Positions 17,390 to 26,469 of a stretch of DNA of 64,000 nucleotides are shown here, piece by piece. The notes beneath the pieces are model-generated. The model did no database searches, had not been told where the DNA came from, and saw only the letters and a list, made by a program, of their open reading frames with translations. How positions within the stretch are numbered: the first letter of the stretch is position 1; every line of letters starts with the position of its first letter. A program made the position numbers and the translations under genes. This DNA comes from Larkinella rosea (GTDB taxonomy: Bacteria > Bacteroidota > Bacteroidia > Cytophagales > Spirosomataceae): NCBI RefSeq assembly GCF_003858635.1, contig NZ_RQJO01000009.1, forward strand, positions 62,001-126,000, read 5' to 3'.

Positions 17390-18556
17390 ATGAATTCTAT
17401 GGACAAAAAATTTGAATATACCACCCTGGCCCAGCGATATACCGCCCGTTTCCCGGTACTAACCTATGTGGGTATTCAGGTGAATTTTTGGATCATTGCC
17501 AACTGTTTGCTACTAACCATTTTGACTTTACACGCTCGACTAATTAACCACGTAGTTCAGATACCGGTAGCAGCATTCGGCCCTTCGCTGTTAATAGCTA
17601 TCCTGTTTGGGGGAGTATGGGGGGTAAGTCTGGGATTAACGGGTTATTATCTGGATCGGAAAATAGCCAGAAAACGATCGCTCGGGAATGTAATTCTAGT
17701 TAAGACCGGGGGAATGCTGATCCTGCTTTGTCTCATTTTCTGGGCCTTACAATTTATCCTATTTGATTTGTCAACTACCTCTCATGTCAATATAGCTGGT
17801 GTTATCCTAAAAAAAGAGACTTGGGGTCTTGTATCCGTCCTGCTACTCGTCTATTATTTTTTTATGACCCTGATCATTAGTTTCATCAATCAAATTAACA
17901 AGAAATATGGACCGGGCGTTTTATTACCCTTGTTGTTGGGGAGATACCGAAATCCAAAGGAAGAAGAACGGATTTTCATGTTTATGGATTTAAAATCGTC
18001 GACTTCCACCGCCGAACAATTAGGTCACATCCGCTATAGCTCCTTTATCAGAGACTGTTTTGCCGATATTAATGAGGTGCTTTTTCCCTTTGGTGCTCAA
18101 GTATACCAGTACGTTGGCGACGAAATTGTGATCATGTGGCCCGAGCGTGAAGGCCTGAAAAACTACATCTGTATCCGATTTTACTTTGCCTGTACGGAAC
18201 AGTTCCGGCATCGAACGGGATACTATAAGTCAACCTATGGTTTTCTGCCTACCTTCAAGGCCGGTATGCATACCGGTAAGGTAACCGCCGTAGAGATCGG
18301 CGAAATCAAAAAAGATATCGCTTACCACGGAGATACGCTGAATACCGCAGCCCGTATTCAGAGCGTTTGCAATCACTATCAAAAAGATTTTCTAGTCTCC
18401 GGACACTTAATAACTAAAATGGACCTCGATCAACGACTGAAAATTGAATCGCTGGGCAAGATTCTGCTTAGAGGTAAAACAGAAAAGGTTGAGATTATAA
18501 GTGTTGACTGGCGTGATCCTGAAGATCTGACGAATAGACGTGTTGAGTTTAAATGA
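17390..18556 (+). CDS. Membrane-anchored class III adenylate/guanylate cyclase
   Basis: The protein has 388 residues (a second ATG at 17399 is equally plausible). Four hydrophobic segments (~25-47, 60-88, 103-126, 145-167) form an N-terminal membrane domain. The cyclase catalytic domain follows: metal-binding Asp200 in FMFMDLKSST, second Asp244 in YVGDEIVIMW, AGMHTGKV, and DTLNTAARIQ for nucleotide contact. Both metal-binding aspartates are present, so activity is expected. ATP versus GTP preference cannot be assigned. It is monocistronic with no effector gene adjacent. Related proteins in Cytophagales often lack an obvious cAMP receptor nearby. Confidence 0.9.
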   Translation: MNSMDKKFEYTTLAQRYTARFPVLTYVGIQVNFWIIANCLLLTILTLHARLINHVVQIPVAAFGPSLLIAILFGGVWGVSLGLTGYYLDRKIARKRSLGNVILVKTGGMLILLCLIFWALQFILFDLSTTSHVNIAGVILKKETWGLVSVLLLVYYFFMTLIISFINQINKKYGPGVLLPLLLGRYRNPKEEERIFMFMDLKSSTSTAEQLGHIRYSSFIRDCFADINEVLFPFGAQVYQYVGDEIVIMWPEREGLKNYICIRFYFACTEQFRHRTGYYKSTYGFLPTFKAGMHTGKVTAVEIGEIKKDIAYHGDTLNTAARIQSVCNHYQKDFLVSGHLITKMDLDQRLKIESLGKILLRGKTEKVEIISVDWRDPEDLTNRRVEFK

Positions 18557-19010
18557 TAAAGAATGATTACCAAACGGGCCCCGATGGCAATCAAGAACTA
18601 ACCATTGCTTGACCTAAATGGAGCGATCGCAGGGACATCTCATCTCACGTTCATTCAATATGTAACTCATCATGGTGGCCTGAGAGCCCGGATTGAAGCA
18701 GTGTGCGTGGAATGCTTCTCGCTTGCCGGGAAATGGTCCAGTATGCTAGTGACCGAGCGAAGCAAAAATGCTGTTGCATGGTCCAACTCACGACCGACAA
18801 ACAACTCCCCGAAGCCATTAAGTTTTACAAATCCTTACTGATTTGAATTGAGTCTAAGGTCTGGGGATAAGGAGGTGTATCCATAAACCCGATCTGGATT
18901 GCCAGCCATCGCCCATTTAGTAAAGTCAGTACAATCCCAGTGCGCTGTAACCAAGGTCTGTTATTGGCATGAAATTAAAACCAGCGTGGTGCTATAAACC
19001 AGATAGGTTA
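18557..19010. other. Intergenic stretch, nothing recognised
   Basis: No supported gene, repeat or terminator. Short plus-strand frames at 18605-18841 have no protein-like features. Confidence 0.4.
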
Positions 19011-19310
19011 TCACCCCAGACCTGGAATCACCTTCGTGTATTTACCTAGTCGTAGATATAGTGTTGCTAGAATAAGATAGACAGGGGTTGCGAATGAAGT
19101 CACTGTCACTAGCAGTCCCACCCAGAAAGTCGCCTTATACTGTTTGTGGTGATAATAGATCAGCAGTAGAACGCCTAGATGAGTGCCATGAGATGGCCTC
19201 CCAGAAACCAGCTATGAAACGAAACTAGCCTGTAAAGATCGATGCCCAATTCAAAATGGATCCAGTGTGCCGCTAAATCGGACCACCTCAGCTTTCACCC
19301 GGTTTGTCAT
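19011..19310 (-). pseudogene. Frameshifted small membrane-protein gene
   Basis: On the minus strand two frames read as one membrane protein. One gives RWSDLAAHWIHFELGIDLYR then LVSFHSWFLGGHLMAL. The next gives GVLLLIYYHHKQYKATFWVG then LLVTVTSFATPVYLILATLY and LRLGKYTKVIPGLG, stopping at 19013. Two hydrophobic helices are evident. At least one indel and no consistent start codon mark it as decayed. The family is unknown. Bases 19311-19583 hold nothing else recognised. Confidence 0.4.
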
Positions 19311-19583
19311 TTAAAATAAGGCTACTATACAAATTTTCGTTCATCATTATCTAAAAGGGTACCCTAATATGTCAAAATAGGTGTAATAGTAGGCCCGTTG
19401 TTGAACAAAAGTAATTACTTCAAACTCCACTCATTATTATTTGTAAAGAAATCGTCCGACTTATATAGAAGAGAAAGTATTACTGAAAGGGGGCGGGGTT
19501 GGATCGGGGCCAAGGTAGGGGATTTTGGGAAGTGGCGGGCGGAAAAGTTAGGGTGTGGTGGGTCCGGCTGTCCACCGGGCTTT

Positions 19584-21098
19584 TTATTGCCACTCACATT
19601 CCAGAATCCGGTACCCCGCTACGGCGCCACCTTTCACACTTCGAACCCGCAATACCCCTGAATCAATGTATTGTTCGAATAGGTGATGACTGGTTTTATC
19701 CACGACGTAAAATCTCGGGAACCGATCCTTCGTAAAGCTTAATTCGGAAACCACCTCGCCTTTGTCGTATTCCCTCTGAATGGCACCAATGATTTTGAAT
19801 CCGAGTGTATCGTGATTTTTAAGCGACACCTTCCAATTGAGCAGGTAATGCGCATCGGACAGACCGTAATAGTCCGCAGTCAGGAAGTCTGAACCCGTTT
19901 CAAAAAACACCGGAAATCTGGCGGGGATAGCTTTCGATAGCGTTTCCAGATAATCAGGGAACAGCGTTACTTTTCGGTTCTGACGAAACAAGTACGCCCC
20001 GGCACTGATCGCAAAGATCCCAATCAGGTACGGATAGAAACGCGGCATGGCAACCACCGGGCTATTTCGGCACAGGTAGACGATTTGCACGATCACCAGC
20101 AAATGACTCGGCCAGAAGTAGCGGCTATAAAAGATCGGCGTAAAACCAAAGCTGATCAGCAGGGTAAGCGCAAATACCATCCAAAAAAGAAGCGCAGAAG
20201 CCAGAAACGTTATCCGTACCGGGTCCCGGAATGTCTCCCTGAATCCGGCTTTAAGCGACCTCCACAGACCAGCCAGAAAGAACCCCGCAAACGCAAGCAC
20301 CTTTGGAATAATGATATACAGACTGGTTTCGCTTAATACCGGGATTCGCGGCAACAGGCTGTCGACCGTGACCAGAAAGCTGGTGAATGTCGGCAATTTG
20401 ATCCAGCCAAACGGCTTACCGGTATCGGCCTGAATCAGAAAATGCGGGTACCAGATCACCACCCATAGGCAGAAAATCAGTAGTCCCACGGCGACCCCGC
20501 TCAAATACCGGGCGTCTTTGGCCCATAGAGTCAGCAGCGCAAGGACGCCCATCGAAGCCGCGATGTAAATGAGTCCGAAGTTGTGGGCAAAGGCCAGAAG
20601 CATTCCCCAAACCGACAGCCGGACCAACAATGCCCGGCCTTTCGGGTTGACCACAAATCGAAACAGGTCCGTGAAATACAGGGCTGAAAGAAACAGAAAC
20701 AGCGAATAGTTGCGGATTTGCGATGACAGGTTGTAATTCATCGACGTGAGGGCGACGATAATCAGGGTCAGAACAAAAACGAGCATTGGCTTTTTAGTAA
20801 GCCCGCTGAGGTATCCCGAGATCACCGACACTCCGCCGGCAAAAAAGAGGATTGAGATGATTTTAAGCGTTAATTCACCGCGGCCAAACAACGAATACAG
20901 CAGGATGAACAACGGCGGGTTGGCATCGATGCCGGTTGTTATTGCCTGAATCCGGTGGGTAAATGAGTCCTCAGACAGCAGGATCATGCTCAGAATCTCA
21001 TCCAGCCACAGCCGGTGATCTTTTAATGCCGTGGAAGTGGCCAGTGCCACGGCCATGATGAGAAACAAAAAGAAGGAGAATTGGGTGGATCGATTCAA
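19584..21098 (-). CDS. GT39-like polytopic membrane protein, putative glycosyltransferase (504 aa)
   Basis: About ten hydrophobic segments and the first-loop motif LWLDEILSM (D33-E34) after the first helix mark a GT-C fold protein of the dolichyl-phosphate-mannose type (PMT/GT39 or ArnT-like). IDANPPLFILLYSLFG follows, as in this family. Such enzymes transfer sugars from polyprenyl-phosphate donors on the periplasmic face. The start is a TTG; an in-frame stop lies upstream and the next ATG would delete the first 14 residues. It is divergent from the methyltransferase gene. The acceptor is unknown. Confidence 0.8.
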   Translation of the reverse strand: MNRSTQFSFFLFLIMAVALATSTALKDHRLWLDEILSMILLSEDSFTHRIQAITTGIDANPPLFILLYSLFGRGELTLKIISILFFAGGVSVISGYLSGLTKKPMLVFVLTLIIVALTSMNYNLSSQIRNYSLFLFLSALYFTDLFRFVVNPKGRALLVRLSVWGMLLAFAHNFGLIYIAASMGVLALLTLWAKDARYLSGVAVGLLIFCLWVVIWYPHFLIQADTGKPFGWIKLPTFTSFLVTVDSLLPRIPVLSETSLYIIIPKVLAFAGFFLAGLWRSLKAGFRETFRDPVRITFLASALLFWMVFALTLLISFGFTPIFYSRYFWPSHLLVIVQIVYLCRNSPVVAMPRFYPYLIGIFAISAGAYLFRQNRKVTLFPDYLETLSKAIPARFPVFFETGSDFLTADYYGLSDAHYLLNWKVSLKNHDTLGFKIIGAIQREYDKGEVVSELSFTKDRFPRFYVVDKTSHHLFEQYIDSGVLRVRSVKGGAVAGYRILECEWQ

Positions 21099-21224
21099 AA
21101 GTGTTCTGGTTATTGCCCTGACAACCTACGCAAAGCCAGCCCATTTTGCAAATTATAGGCGGCACACCGGGCCGGGCTTGTCTTCACCAAAATTAAATAG
21201 TTGTTTTACAAAAATCCTGCAACC

Positions 21225-21911
21225 ATGCTTGGCGCCGTCATCGGAAAAATCGTTGAAATGCTGCCCTATTCGTACCGGGCAACCTTTTACAATTTCAAGA
21301 TTCTAAGCAAAGATTACGGCCATTTTAAAAGTGCCGCAAACTGGCAATCCATCGACAAGGACGCCAATCCGATCCCCTGGTATAGCTACCCCGCCATTGA
21401 GTTCATCAAACAGCTTGATCTCTCCAATAAAACCGTTTTTGAATACGGCTCCGGCAATTCAACCTTGTTCTGGGCGTCCCGGTGTATGCGGGTGGTAGCC
21501 GTTGAGGACGATCCGAAATGGTTCGATACCATCAAATCCAAACTACCACCGAATGTAGAATATCTGATGGCGGCCGACAAAGAAACCTACCTGAATGCCA
21601 TTGGAAATTATGCTGACCCCTTCGATATTATCATCATCGATGGCAGTCACCGGCTGGAATGCACCCAGGCTGCGCTGAACCGATTGTCGCCGACCGGCTT
21701 TTTCATTCTGGACAATTCCGACTGGCATCCGATTTCTTCGAAACATCTGCGGGAATTGGATCGGATCGAAATTGACTTCTCCGGCTTTAACCCGATCAAC
21801 GGATATACGACAACCACCTCATTGTACCTATCCCGGCAGGTTGATTTTAAGCCTGCTCACGACCGGCAGCCCATTGCGGGGATCGGCGGAGCGAATAATA
21901 ATTTTGGGTGA
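21225..21911 (+). CDS. Class I SAM-dependent methyltransferase
   Basis: The ATG at 21225 gives 228 residues; an earlier TTG adds eight unlikely residues. The glycine-rich SAM motif is VFEYGSGNSTLFWA (G75-S-G77). The acidic motif II end is VVAVEDDPKW, and DPFDIIIIDGSHR is motif III/IV. The C-terminus carries a Thr-rich strand (TTTTSLYLSRQ). It resembles FkbM-like or O-methyltransferases acting on sugars or lipids. Its position back-to-back with a GT-C protein suggests cell-surface glycan work (inference only). Confidence 0.82.
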   Translation: MLGAVIGKIVEMLPYSYRATFYNFKILSKDYGHFKSAANWQSIDKDANPIPWYSYPAIEFIKQLDLSNKTVFEYGSGNSTLFWASRCMRVVAVEDDPKWFDTIKSKLPPNVEYLMAADKETYLNAIGNYADPFDIIIIDGSHRLECTQAALNRLSPTGFFILDNSDWHPISSKHLRELDRIEIDFSGFNPINGYTTTTSLYLSRQVDFKPAHDRQPIAGIGGANNNFG

Positions 21912-21916
21912 TGTTC

Positions 21917-22304
21917 TTACCTGGCGTTAACCTCACTCACTTTGGCACTATCAACCTGAGTATTCACAAAGCCGGTATTGATTTCATCAATCCGGATTGA
22001 ATCGCCATGTGAATCAACTTTGTAAACAACCTCCGACTCATGCCCAAAAACAGCGAAGAGTTGCAAAATAAAATTGACGATCGAAGTACTGATTTCAAGC
22101 GAGGCATTTCGATTATCCATTTTAAAGGTCTCTATACTAAAATTGGTTGGAGAGATTTGTTGTAAAGCCTCAAACTCAGAATGGATAATACCATAGCCTA
22201 ATTCGGCAGAAAGGAGCACGTTACGATTAATAAAGTAAGCAACACCCACATTCGGTTTTAGCACCGTTGAATAGCTCTTCAGCTTTATGTCGGTCGGATA
22301 AAAA
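21917..22304 (-). pseudogene. 3' fragment of an outer-membrane beta-barrel protein gene
   Basis: The frame encodes beta-barrel-like strands (VLKPNVGVAYFINRNVLLSA ELGYGIIHSEFEAL) and a polar tail ending DSAKVSEVNAR. There is no signal peptide. At its 5' edge, near 22304, it joins directly to decayed integrase sequence, so the N-terminal part was lost in a deletion. It is probably not expressed. Confidence 0.5.
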
Positions 22305-22531
22305 GCCACAAGCGCCCAATTGGACGTCTAGCTGGGGATTCGCCCGGATATTCTCGGCTAATCCAATTATCTCCTTGTTCTGATTTTTATCAACAATTGT
22401 TTGGGACTTAATGAATAGGTATAGCCCCAGAAATCCCGGTCGGTTTACCAGTATCCGGATCAGGAATAGCCGGGTAAAAATCTAGGTAGAGACTGGAACG
22501 CCTATCTTATACGGAGTTTGACCTTGATCAT
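22305..22531 (-). pseudogene. Decayed 5' part of a tyrosine recombinase gene (older element)
   Basis: The translation matches the start of the intact integrase encoded at 38033-39148: MIKVKLR, SSLYLDFYPAIP-DPDTGKPT, TIVDK-NQNKE, LAENIRA and DVQLGACGF. It contains stops and frameshifts. Homology ends at about residue 82 of the intact protein, where the beta-barrel fragment begins. The ATGA overlap with the upstream gene is preserved, as in the intact pair. Confidence 0.8.
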
Positions 22532-22698
22532 GATGGGGTAACGGTTGGGGAGAAAAGTTGATCGATCCGGAATTTGGGCATATAAGCATAAATCCCGTTT
22601 TATTGCTTCGGTATGTCGTTTCTGTGGATCAAATCATGCAGTGCTTTCTCTGATATCCAATATTTTTGAATCACTTCTTTCATGGTGTAACAATCACT
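22528..22698 (-). pseudogene. Decayed 3' part of an excisionase-like HTH gene (older element)
   Basis: CYTMKEVIQKYWISEKALHD then LIHRNDIPKQ, a stop codon, and NGIYAYMPKFRIDQLF parallel the C-terminal HTH of the intact protein at 39145-39708. The first ~130 codons are missing. The order excisionase-integrase and their 4-base overlap are the same as in the intact element. Confidence 0.8.
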
Positions 22699-22741
22699 AT
22701 GTACAGGGTTTTACTGAGGAGTAGAGAAGTTATACTACGTA

Positions 22742-22762
22742 AAGTTACTTTCCGATACAGAA
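22742..22762 (-). repeat. attL: left 21-bp direct repeat
   Basis: Minus strand TTCTGTATCGGAAAGTAA plus CTT is identical to 39946-39966. The flanking bases differ on both sides, so the repeat is exactly 21 bp. It encodes the mnmE tail F-C-I-G-K-stop but lies in no gene here. Confidence 0.9.
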
Positions 22763-23133
22763 AGTAATAATATAGCATAACAATATGTAAATCAATGATT
22801 TAATTTAACATAATTGATGATAAGGTACAAATAGTGTACAAATTCTCTTTCAATATCAAGTTTTTAGATAAGTCGCAACACTTTGATGGTGGAAGAGATA
22901 AAGTCACTATCTAAATTATCCTTCATTCTATTAAAGCTACCATTTTCAGAGTTGCAAATAGATCGCAGATTACTTATAGTATTATAATATATGACTTTTG
23001 TCATTGGAGGGTTGACACATAGTCAAATGTCAAAAATATTCGTTTAAACATTCTAGATCACTATTTTTTTGAGGGCATACATGGAATATTTAATAAAGAT
23101 ATTTTGCTGAAATTACAAGGTAACTAAAATTAA
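22763..23133. other. AT-rich left end of the element, no gene
   Basis: No protein frame is supported. The stretch is strongly AT-rich with several near-palindromic tracts (for example around 22780-22815). It may contain integrase arm sites and the end of the kinase transcript. Confidence 0.4.
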
Positions 23134-25605
23134 CTATTGCTTATATAGTATCTTTAATTTGTCTAATTCTACAACTGCATCATTTATATTTTTGCATTGA
23201 TTTATAATTTTTAATTGTAATAAGCTATATTGATTGTTATATGATTTTATATTTTCAAAGAGTTTTTTTTGGGTTTCTTGCCAGATGTTTTCAGCTAAAT
23301 TAGAAGCGTGCTTTATATTATCAATAATTTGTGATAGCATTTTAAAATGCAAATCATCATGCCTGCTTTTAAGTGAATCTTTTTGGTGGTCGTAATCAAG
23401 TTCAATTTTTTTATGGTTACTAATGGCATCCAATTTTATTTTATTGTATGTTTCTAAAAACGGGAAAATTTCTTTATTAAAGTCCTCTTGTATTTGTTCC
23501 AAATCAAACAATAGTTTATTTTTAATTGGGGAATATCTTTGATATACTATTGAACGTTCTTTTTGTGACTCTGCTTTTAAATTTTGACTTTTTAGTTCTG
23601 CTAACGCTAATTCAGATGTCATTAAGGTACTAATTTGTGACTTAAGTCTCATTGCCTCACGCTCAATAGTTAGTATTTTATCATTGGTTTCTTTATTTAC
23701 CTTAGACAGCCATTTTTTTAAAGATTCGGCTCGGTCGTCGCCAATCTGTGGAATTTTCACCCATTTACCATTTGATTTTTTTACATTTCCACCATTTCCA
23801 GTAGATACGGCAGTATCAGTATAATCTGCGGCAGTATTGATACCAAATAATTTAAGATTATTTAGAGCTATTTTAGGGACCATTCCGAAAATAATGGATG
23901 CATTGTCTTTAATAATATATTTAGAGAGCATTAATTTAATTAGATAATTTTTGTTGTCTAATCCTAATTCCTTGTCTATTCTTAATTTATAATTATTCTC
24001 TAAAACTGAGATTTCATTCTTTATTTGAAATAGCTTACTATGTAATTTATTATTAATAAAGGATATGTCTTTTTCCTCTTGAATTTTTACCTGATTTAAT
24101 TGATTTTTAAACTGCTGTTTTATTGCATCATACTTATTTTTTATAGGTTGAACCGTTTCATTATAATGTCTATTATTTGTCTCAGTTACACTTTTTAATT
24201 TAATATCTGTAGCCCCTCTTATTGATTTAAGCTCTTTAATTTCCTCTTGGCACAAGGACTCTGTTAGAATATCTAAATTATCTATTTTTTTAGTTAGATC
24301 GATTTTGATATTTTCAATAATTTTTTTTTCTTCTTTTAAAATAACATCTTGAGTAGATTTAAACCCTAAAATAATTGAATGTACTTCTTTTAAAAACTGA
24401 TCTTTTTCTAAAATGAGTGTTTTTATTTTCTTTTGTTGTTTAATTATACTTACTTTTATATTCTCAATATCAGGACGACCAAATAAATTATAATAAGCTG
24501 ATTTGAATATATTAGTATCTGGAAAATATAAGAAAGAAGCTGTTAGTAATGCCGGTGTCGGTGCTTGAGAAAAAGACAGTTCATTTGATAATTTGAAAAT
24601 TGGTATGTCAATTATAGATGACGGCAGGGGCCGATCTATTTTGATAACTGGTTGAGGTGACAATACGTTACACCAATCATCTGTCGTTGGACGTTGTTGT
24701 GGGGAAGAATGACCATTATCAAAGCATCGAATAAATAATTTACGAATTGATTCATCTAGCTTTGTGAATTGTTGATGTGGCGGAGGTATTACCCTGAAAT
24801 GATGTCTTTTCGATTGGCTATAAGGAAATAATCCATTTTCAACCATTTCTGACAAACTACTACATGCGTTATAAGGTGGGTTACAACTCCCTGTAAACGG
24901 ATGAATTCCACAAAGAAGTCTGTAAAAGATAACAGCTATACTAAATTGATCCCAAGTGATATGTGCTCCATCATTCGATAAATTCATACCCTTATAATAC
25001 TCTGGTGGAGTGTATTCGGGTGTGGCAACTGGAGCAGAAAATACAAGTTTTCCATTTTCAACCACTTGAACACTATCAATATCAATAAAAGAAATCAACC
25101 CATTAGGCTGTATTTTGATATTAACTGGCTTCATATCAACTAATACATACCTTCCTAAGCTATGAATCTGATGTAATGCAACTGCAATATTAAAGCAGAT
25201 TTTTAATCTTAATTCGATAGCATTTGAGTCTTGGAGGTTAAATCTATTCCAAATTGAACCTAAATTCTTGAAACTCTTAGGATGTAAAAGGAGCTCTAAG
25301 TCTTCCCCTTGAGCTCTATGCATTGTTAATCCCAAGAACTTGTTATTTTGATAAACGACAGCAGTTGGCCAAATCACAGAGTGGTGGCTATTTTGAACCT
25401 GTAATAAGGGAGGGTTATCGACTAAATACTTTGTTTTAAATTCTCGTTCTTTTGTCCTTTTTTCGGATTTGTAAATTTTTACTACTTGGTTATTAAATGT
25501 TTTTGGGCTGATAATAATATATATATCACCTTCACCTCCACTAGCAAAGGCCTTATCTTCTATTGTTAAAGTAACACCATTGTGAAGTTGTACCTGTTTG
25601 GGCAT
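23134..25605 (-). CDS. Protein kinase-like protein with coiled coils and helix-hairpin-helix (YegI/TerY-P kinase type)
   Basis: Residues ~1-330 form a protein kinase fold: Gly loop SGGEGD (22-27), VVKIYK with Lys43, catalytic loop VDMKPVN (Asp157, Lys159, Asn162) and FIDIDS replacing DFG (Asp175). The catalytic residues are retained, so it is probably active. Residues ~385-560 and ~640-823 are long charged coiled coils. Between them LNNLKLFGINTAADYTD and IPQIGDDRAESLKKWL form a helix-hairpin-helix pair, which suggests nucleic-acid contact. It is third in an operon with VWA and PP2C genes (17-bp gap). This is the domain set of the TerY-P triad and E. coli YegI. The codons are AT-rich compared with the host genes. 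Confidence 0.85.
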   Translation of the reverse strand: MPKQVQLHNGVTLTIEDKAFASGGEGDIYIIISPKTFNNQVVKIYKSEKRTKEREFKTKYLVDNPPLLQVQNSHHSVIWPTAVVYQNNKFLGLTMHRAQGEDLELLLHPKSFKNLGSIWNRFNLQDSNAIELRLKICFNIAVALHQIHSLGRYVLVDMKPVNIKIQPNGLISFIDIDSVQVVENGKLVFSAPVATPEYTPPEYYKGMNLSNDGAHITWDQFSIAVIFYRLLCGIHPFTGSCNPPYNACSSLSEMVENGLFPYSQSKRHHFRVIPPPHQQFTKLDESIRKLFIRCFDNGHSSPQQRPTTDDWCNVLSPQPVIKIDRPLPSSIIDIPIFKLSNELSFSQAPTPALLTASFLYFPDTNIFKSAYYNLFGRPDIENIKVSIIKQQKKIKTLILEKDQFLKEVHSIILGFKSTQDVILKEEKKIIENIKIDLTKKIDNLDILTESLCQEEIKELKSIRGATDIKLKSVTETNNRHYNETVQPIKNKYDAIKQQFKNQLNQVKIQEEKDISFINNKLHSKLFQIKNEISVLENNYKLRIDKELGLDNKNYLIKLMLSKYIIKDNASIIFGMVPKIALNNLKLFGINTAADYTDTAVSTGNGGNVKKSNGKWVKIPQIGDDRAESLKKWLSKVNKETNDKILTIEREAMRLKSQISTLMTSELALAELKSQNLKAESQKERSIVYQRYSPIKNKLLFDLEQIQEDFNKEIFPFLETYNKIKLDAISNHKKIELDYDHQKDSLKSRHDDLHFKMLSQIIDNIKHASNLAENIWQETQKKLFENIKSYNNQYSLLQLKIINQCKNINDAVVELDKLKILYKQ

Positions 25606-25622
25606 ACTTAAGAATTGGTGTA

Positions 25623-26468
25623 TTAAATTGCTTGTATAATTTTCACTCCCAAAACCATAGTTTTGTCATCTGTCTCAAGTCGGAGTTTCTCGGTTCCAGC
25701 AGTTAAGAATTCAGCCCAAAGGTTATTAATATCATCTTGGCTTTTAAGCTGTTCGTGTAACTTAGTTAAACCTGTTCGATTCGGATTAAAGAATGCGGGA
25801 AAGGGCCGATTTGGATCATAGTAGATACTTTTATCGGAATTATATAAGTTAACTTCAAATGCTGCTTTCTCACAACCGTCTGATAGTAAGCAAAATGCAC
25901 TTACTTGCCCGGAAATTACATTGCTCTCAATATATAGATCTACAAGATCATCATTCCAGATATCAGAAGTAATGAAAACTGTTTCATTAGCAACTTCACC
26001 GTGAAATGGCGTTATCATAGGTAACCACTGACCTTCTTGTGTGCAATAACCCGCCCTGCCATCTCCTATGTGAGTAATCAATAGACCATCCGGCAAGCTA
26101 ATAGCCATTATAACAGTACATGCCAATGATTTAAAATCAATATCATGCTCTATACTATAATTTTCTAAATCTTTTCTTACTGTTATAAGGATTTGCTTAG
26201 CAGTATCATGCCAAACTTCTTGATTCGGAAATTCAGTTACCCAGCCTTGTCTGGTAATTAACTTCTCGGCATGATAAATGCAAAAATCAGAAACTTGGTT
26301 TGATCCTAGATGTGAGTTTTTACATGATCCCGCACCATCAGTAACTACCGATACGGTAAACTTGTCAAAAACCCCAACACGGCAAGCATCTTGGCAAGGT
26401 ATATTCTCAGATATGTGCGAGTTTCCTATAACTGAAGCGAAAGCGAAAATCCAATCTGTTTGTTGCAT
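25623..26468 (-). CDS. PP2C-family serine/threonine phosphatase (YegK/TerY-P type)
   Basis: The ATG directly after the VWA stop (TAG-A-ATG) is preferred over a GTG 27 bases upstream inside that gene. It gives 281 residues. PP2C motifs are CQDA (Asp27) and VVTDGAGS (Asp44-Gly45) for metal binding, LLITHIGDGRAGY, and FCLLSDGCEKAAFE. C-terminal DKTMVLGVK contains the final metal-ligand Asp. It should remove phosphate from the neighbouring kinase or its targets. It is the middle gene of the triad and translationally coupled. Confidence 0.88.
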   Translation of the reverse strand: MQQTDWIFAFASVIGNSHISENIPCQDACRVGVFDKFTVSVVTDGAGSCKNSHLGSNQVSDFCIYHAEKLITRQGWVTEFPNQEVWHDTAKQILITVRKDLENYSIEHDIDFKSLACTVIMAISLPDGLLITHIGDGRAGYCTQEGQWLPMITPFHGEVANETVFITSDIWNDDLVDLYIESNVISGQVSAFCLLSDGCEKAAFEVNLYNSDKSIYYDPNRPFPAFFNPNRTGLTKLHEQLKSQDDINNLWAEFLTAGTEKLRLETDDKTMVLGVKIIQAI

Positions 26469-26469
26469 T

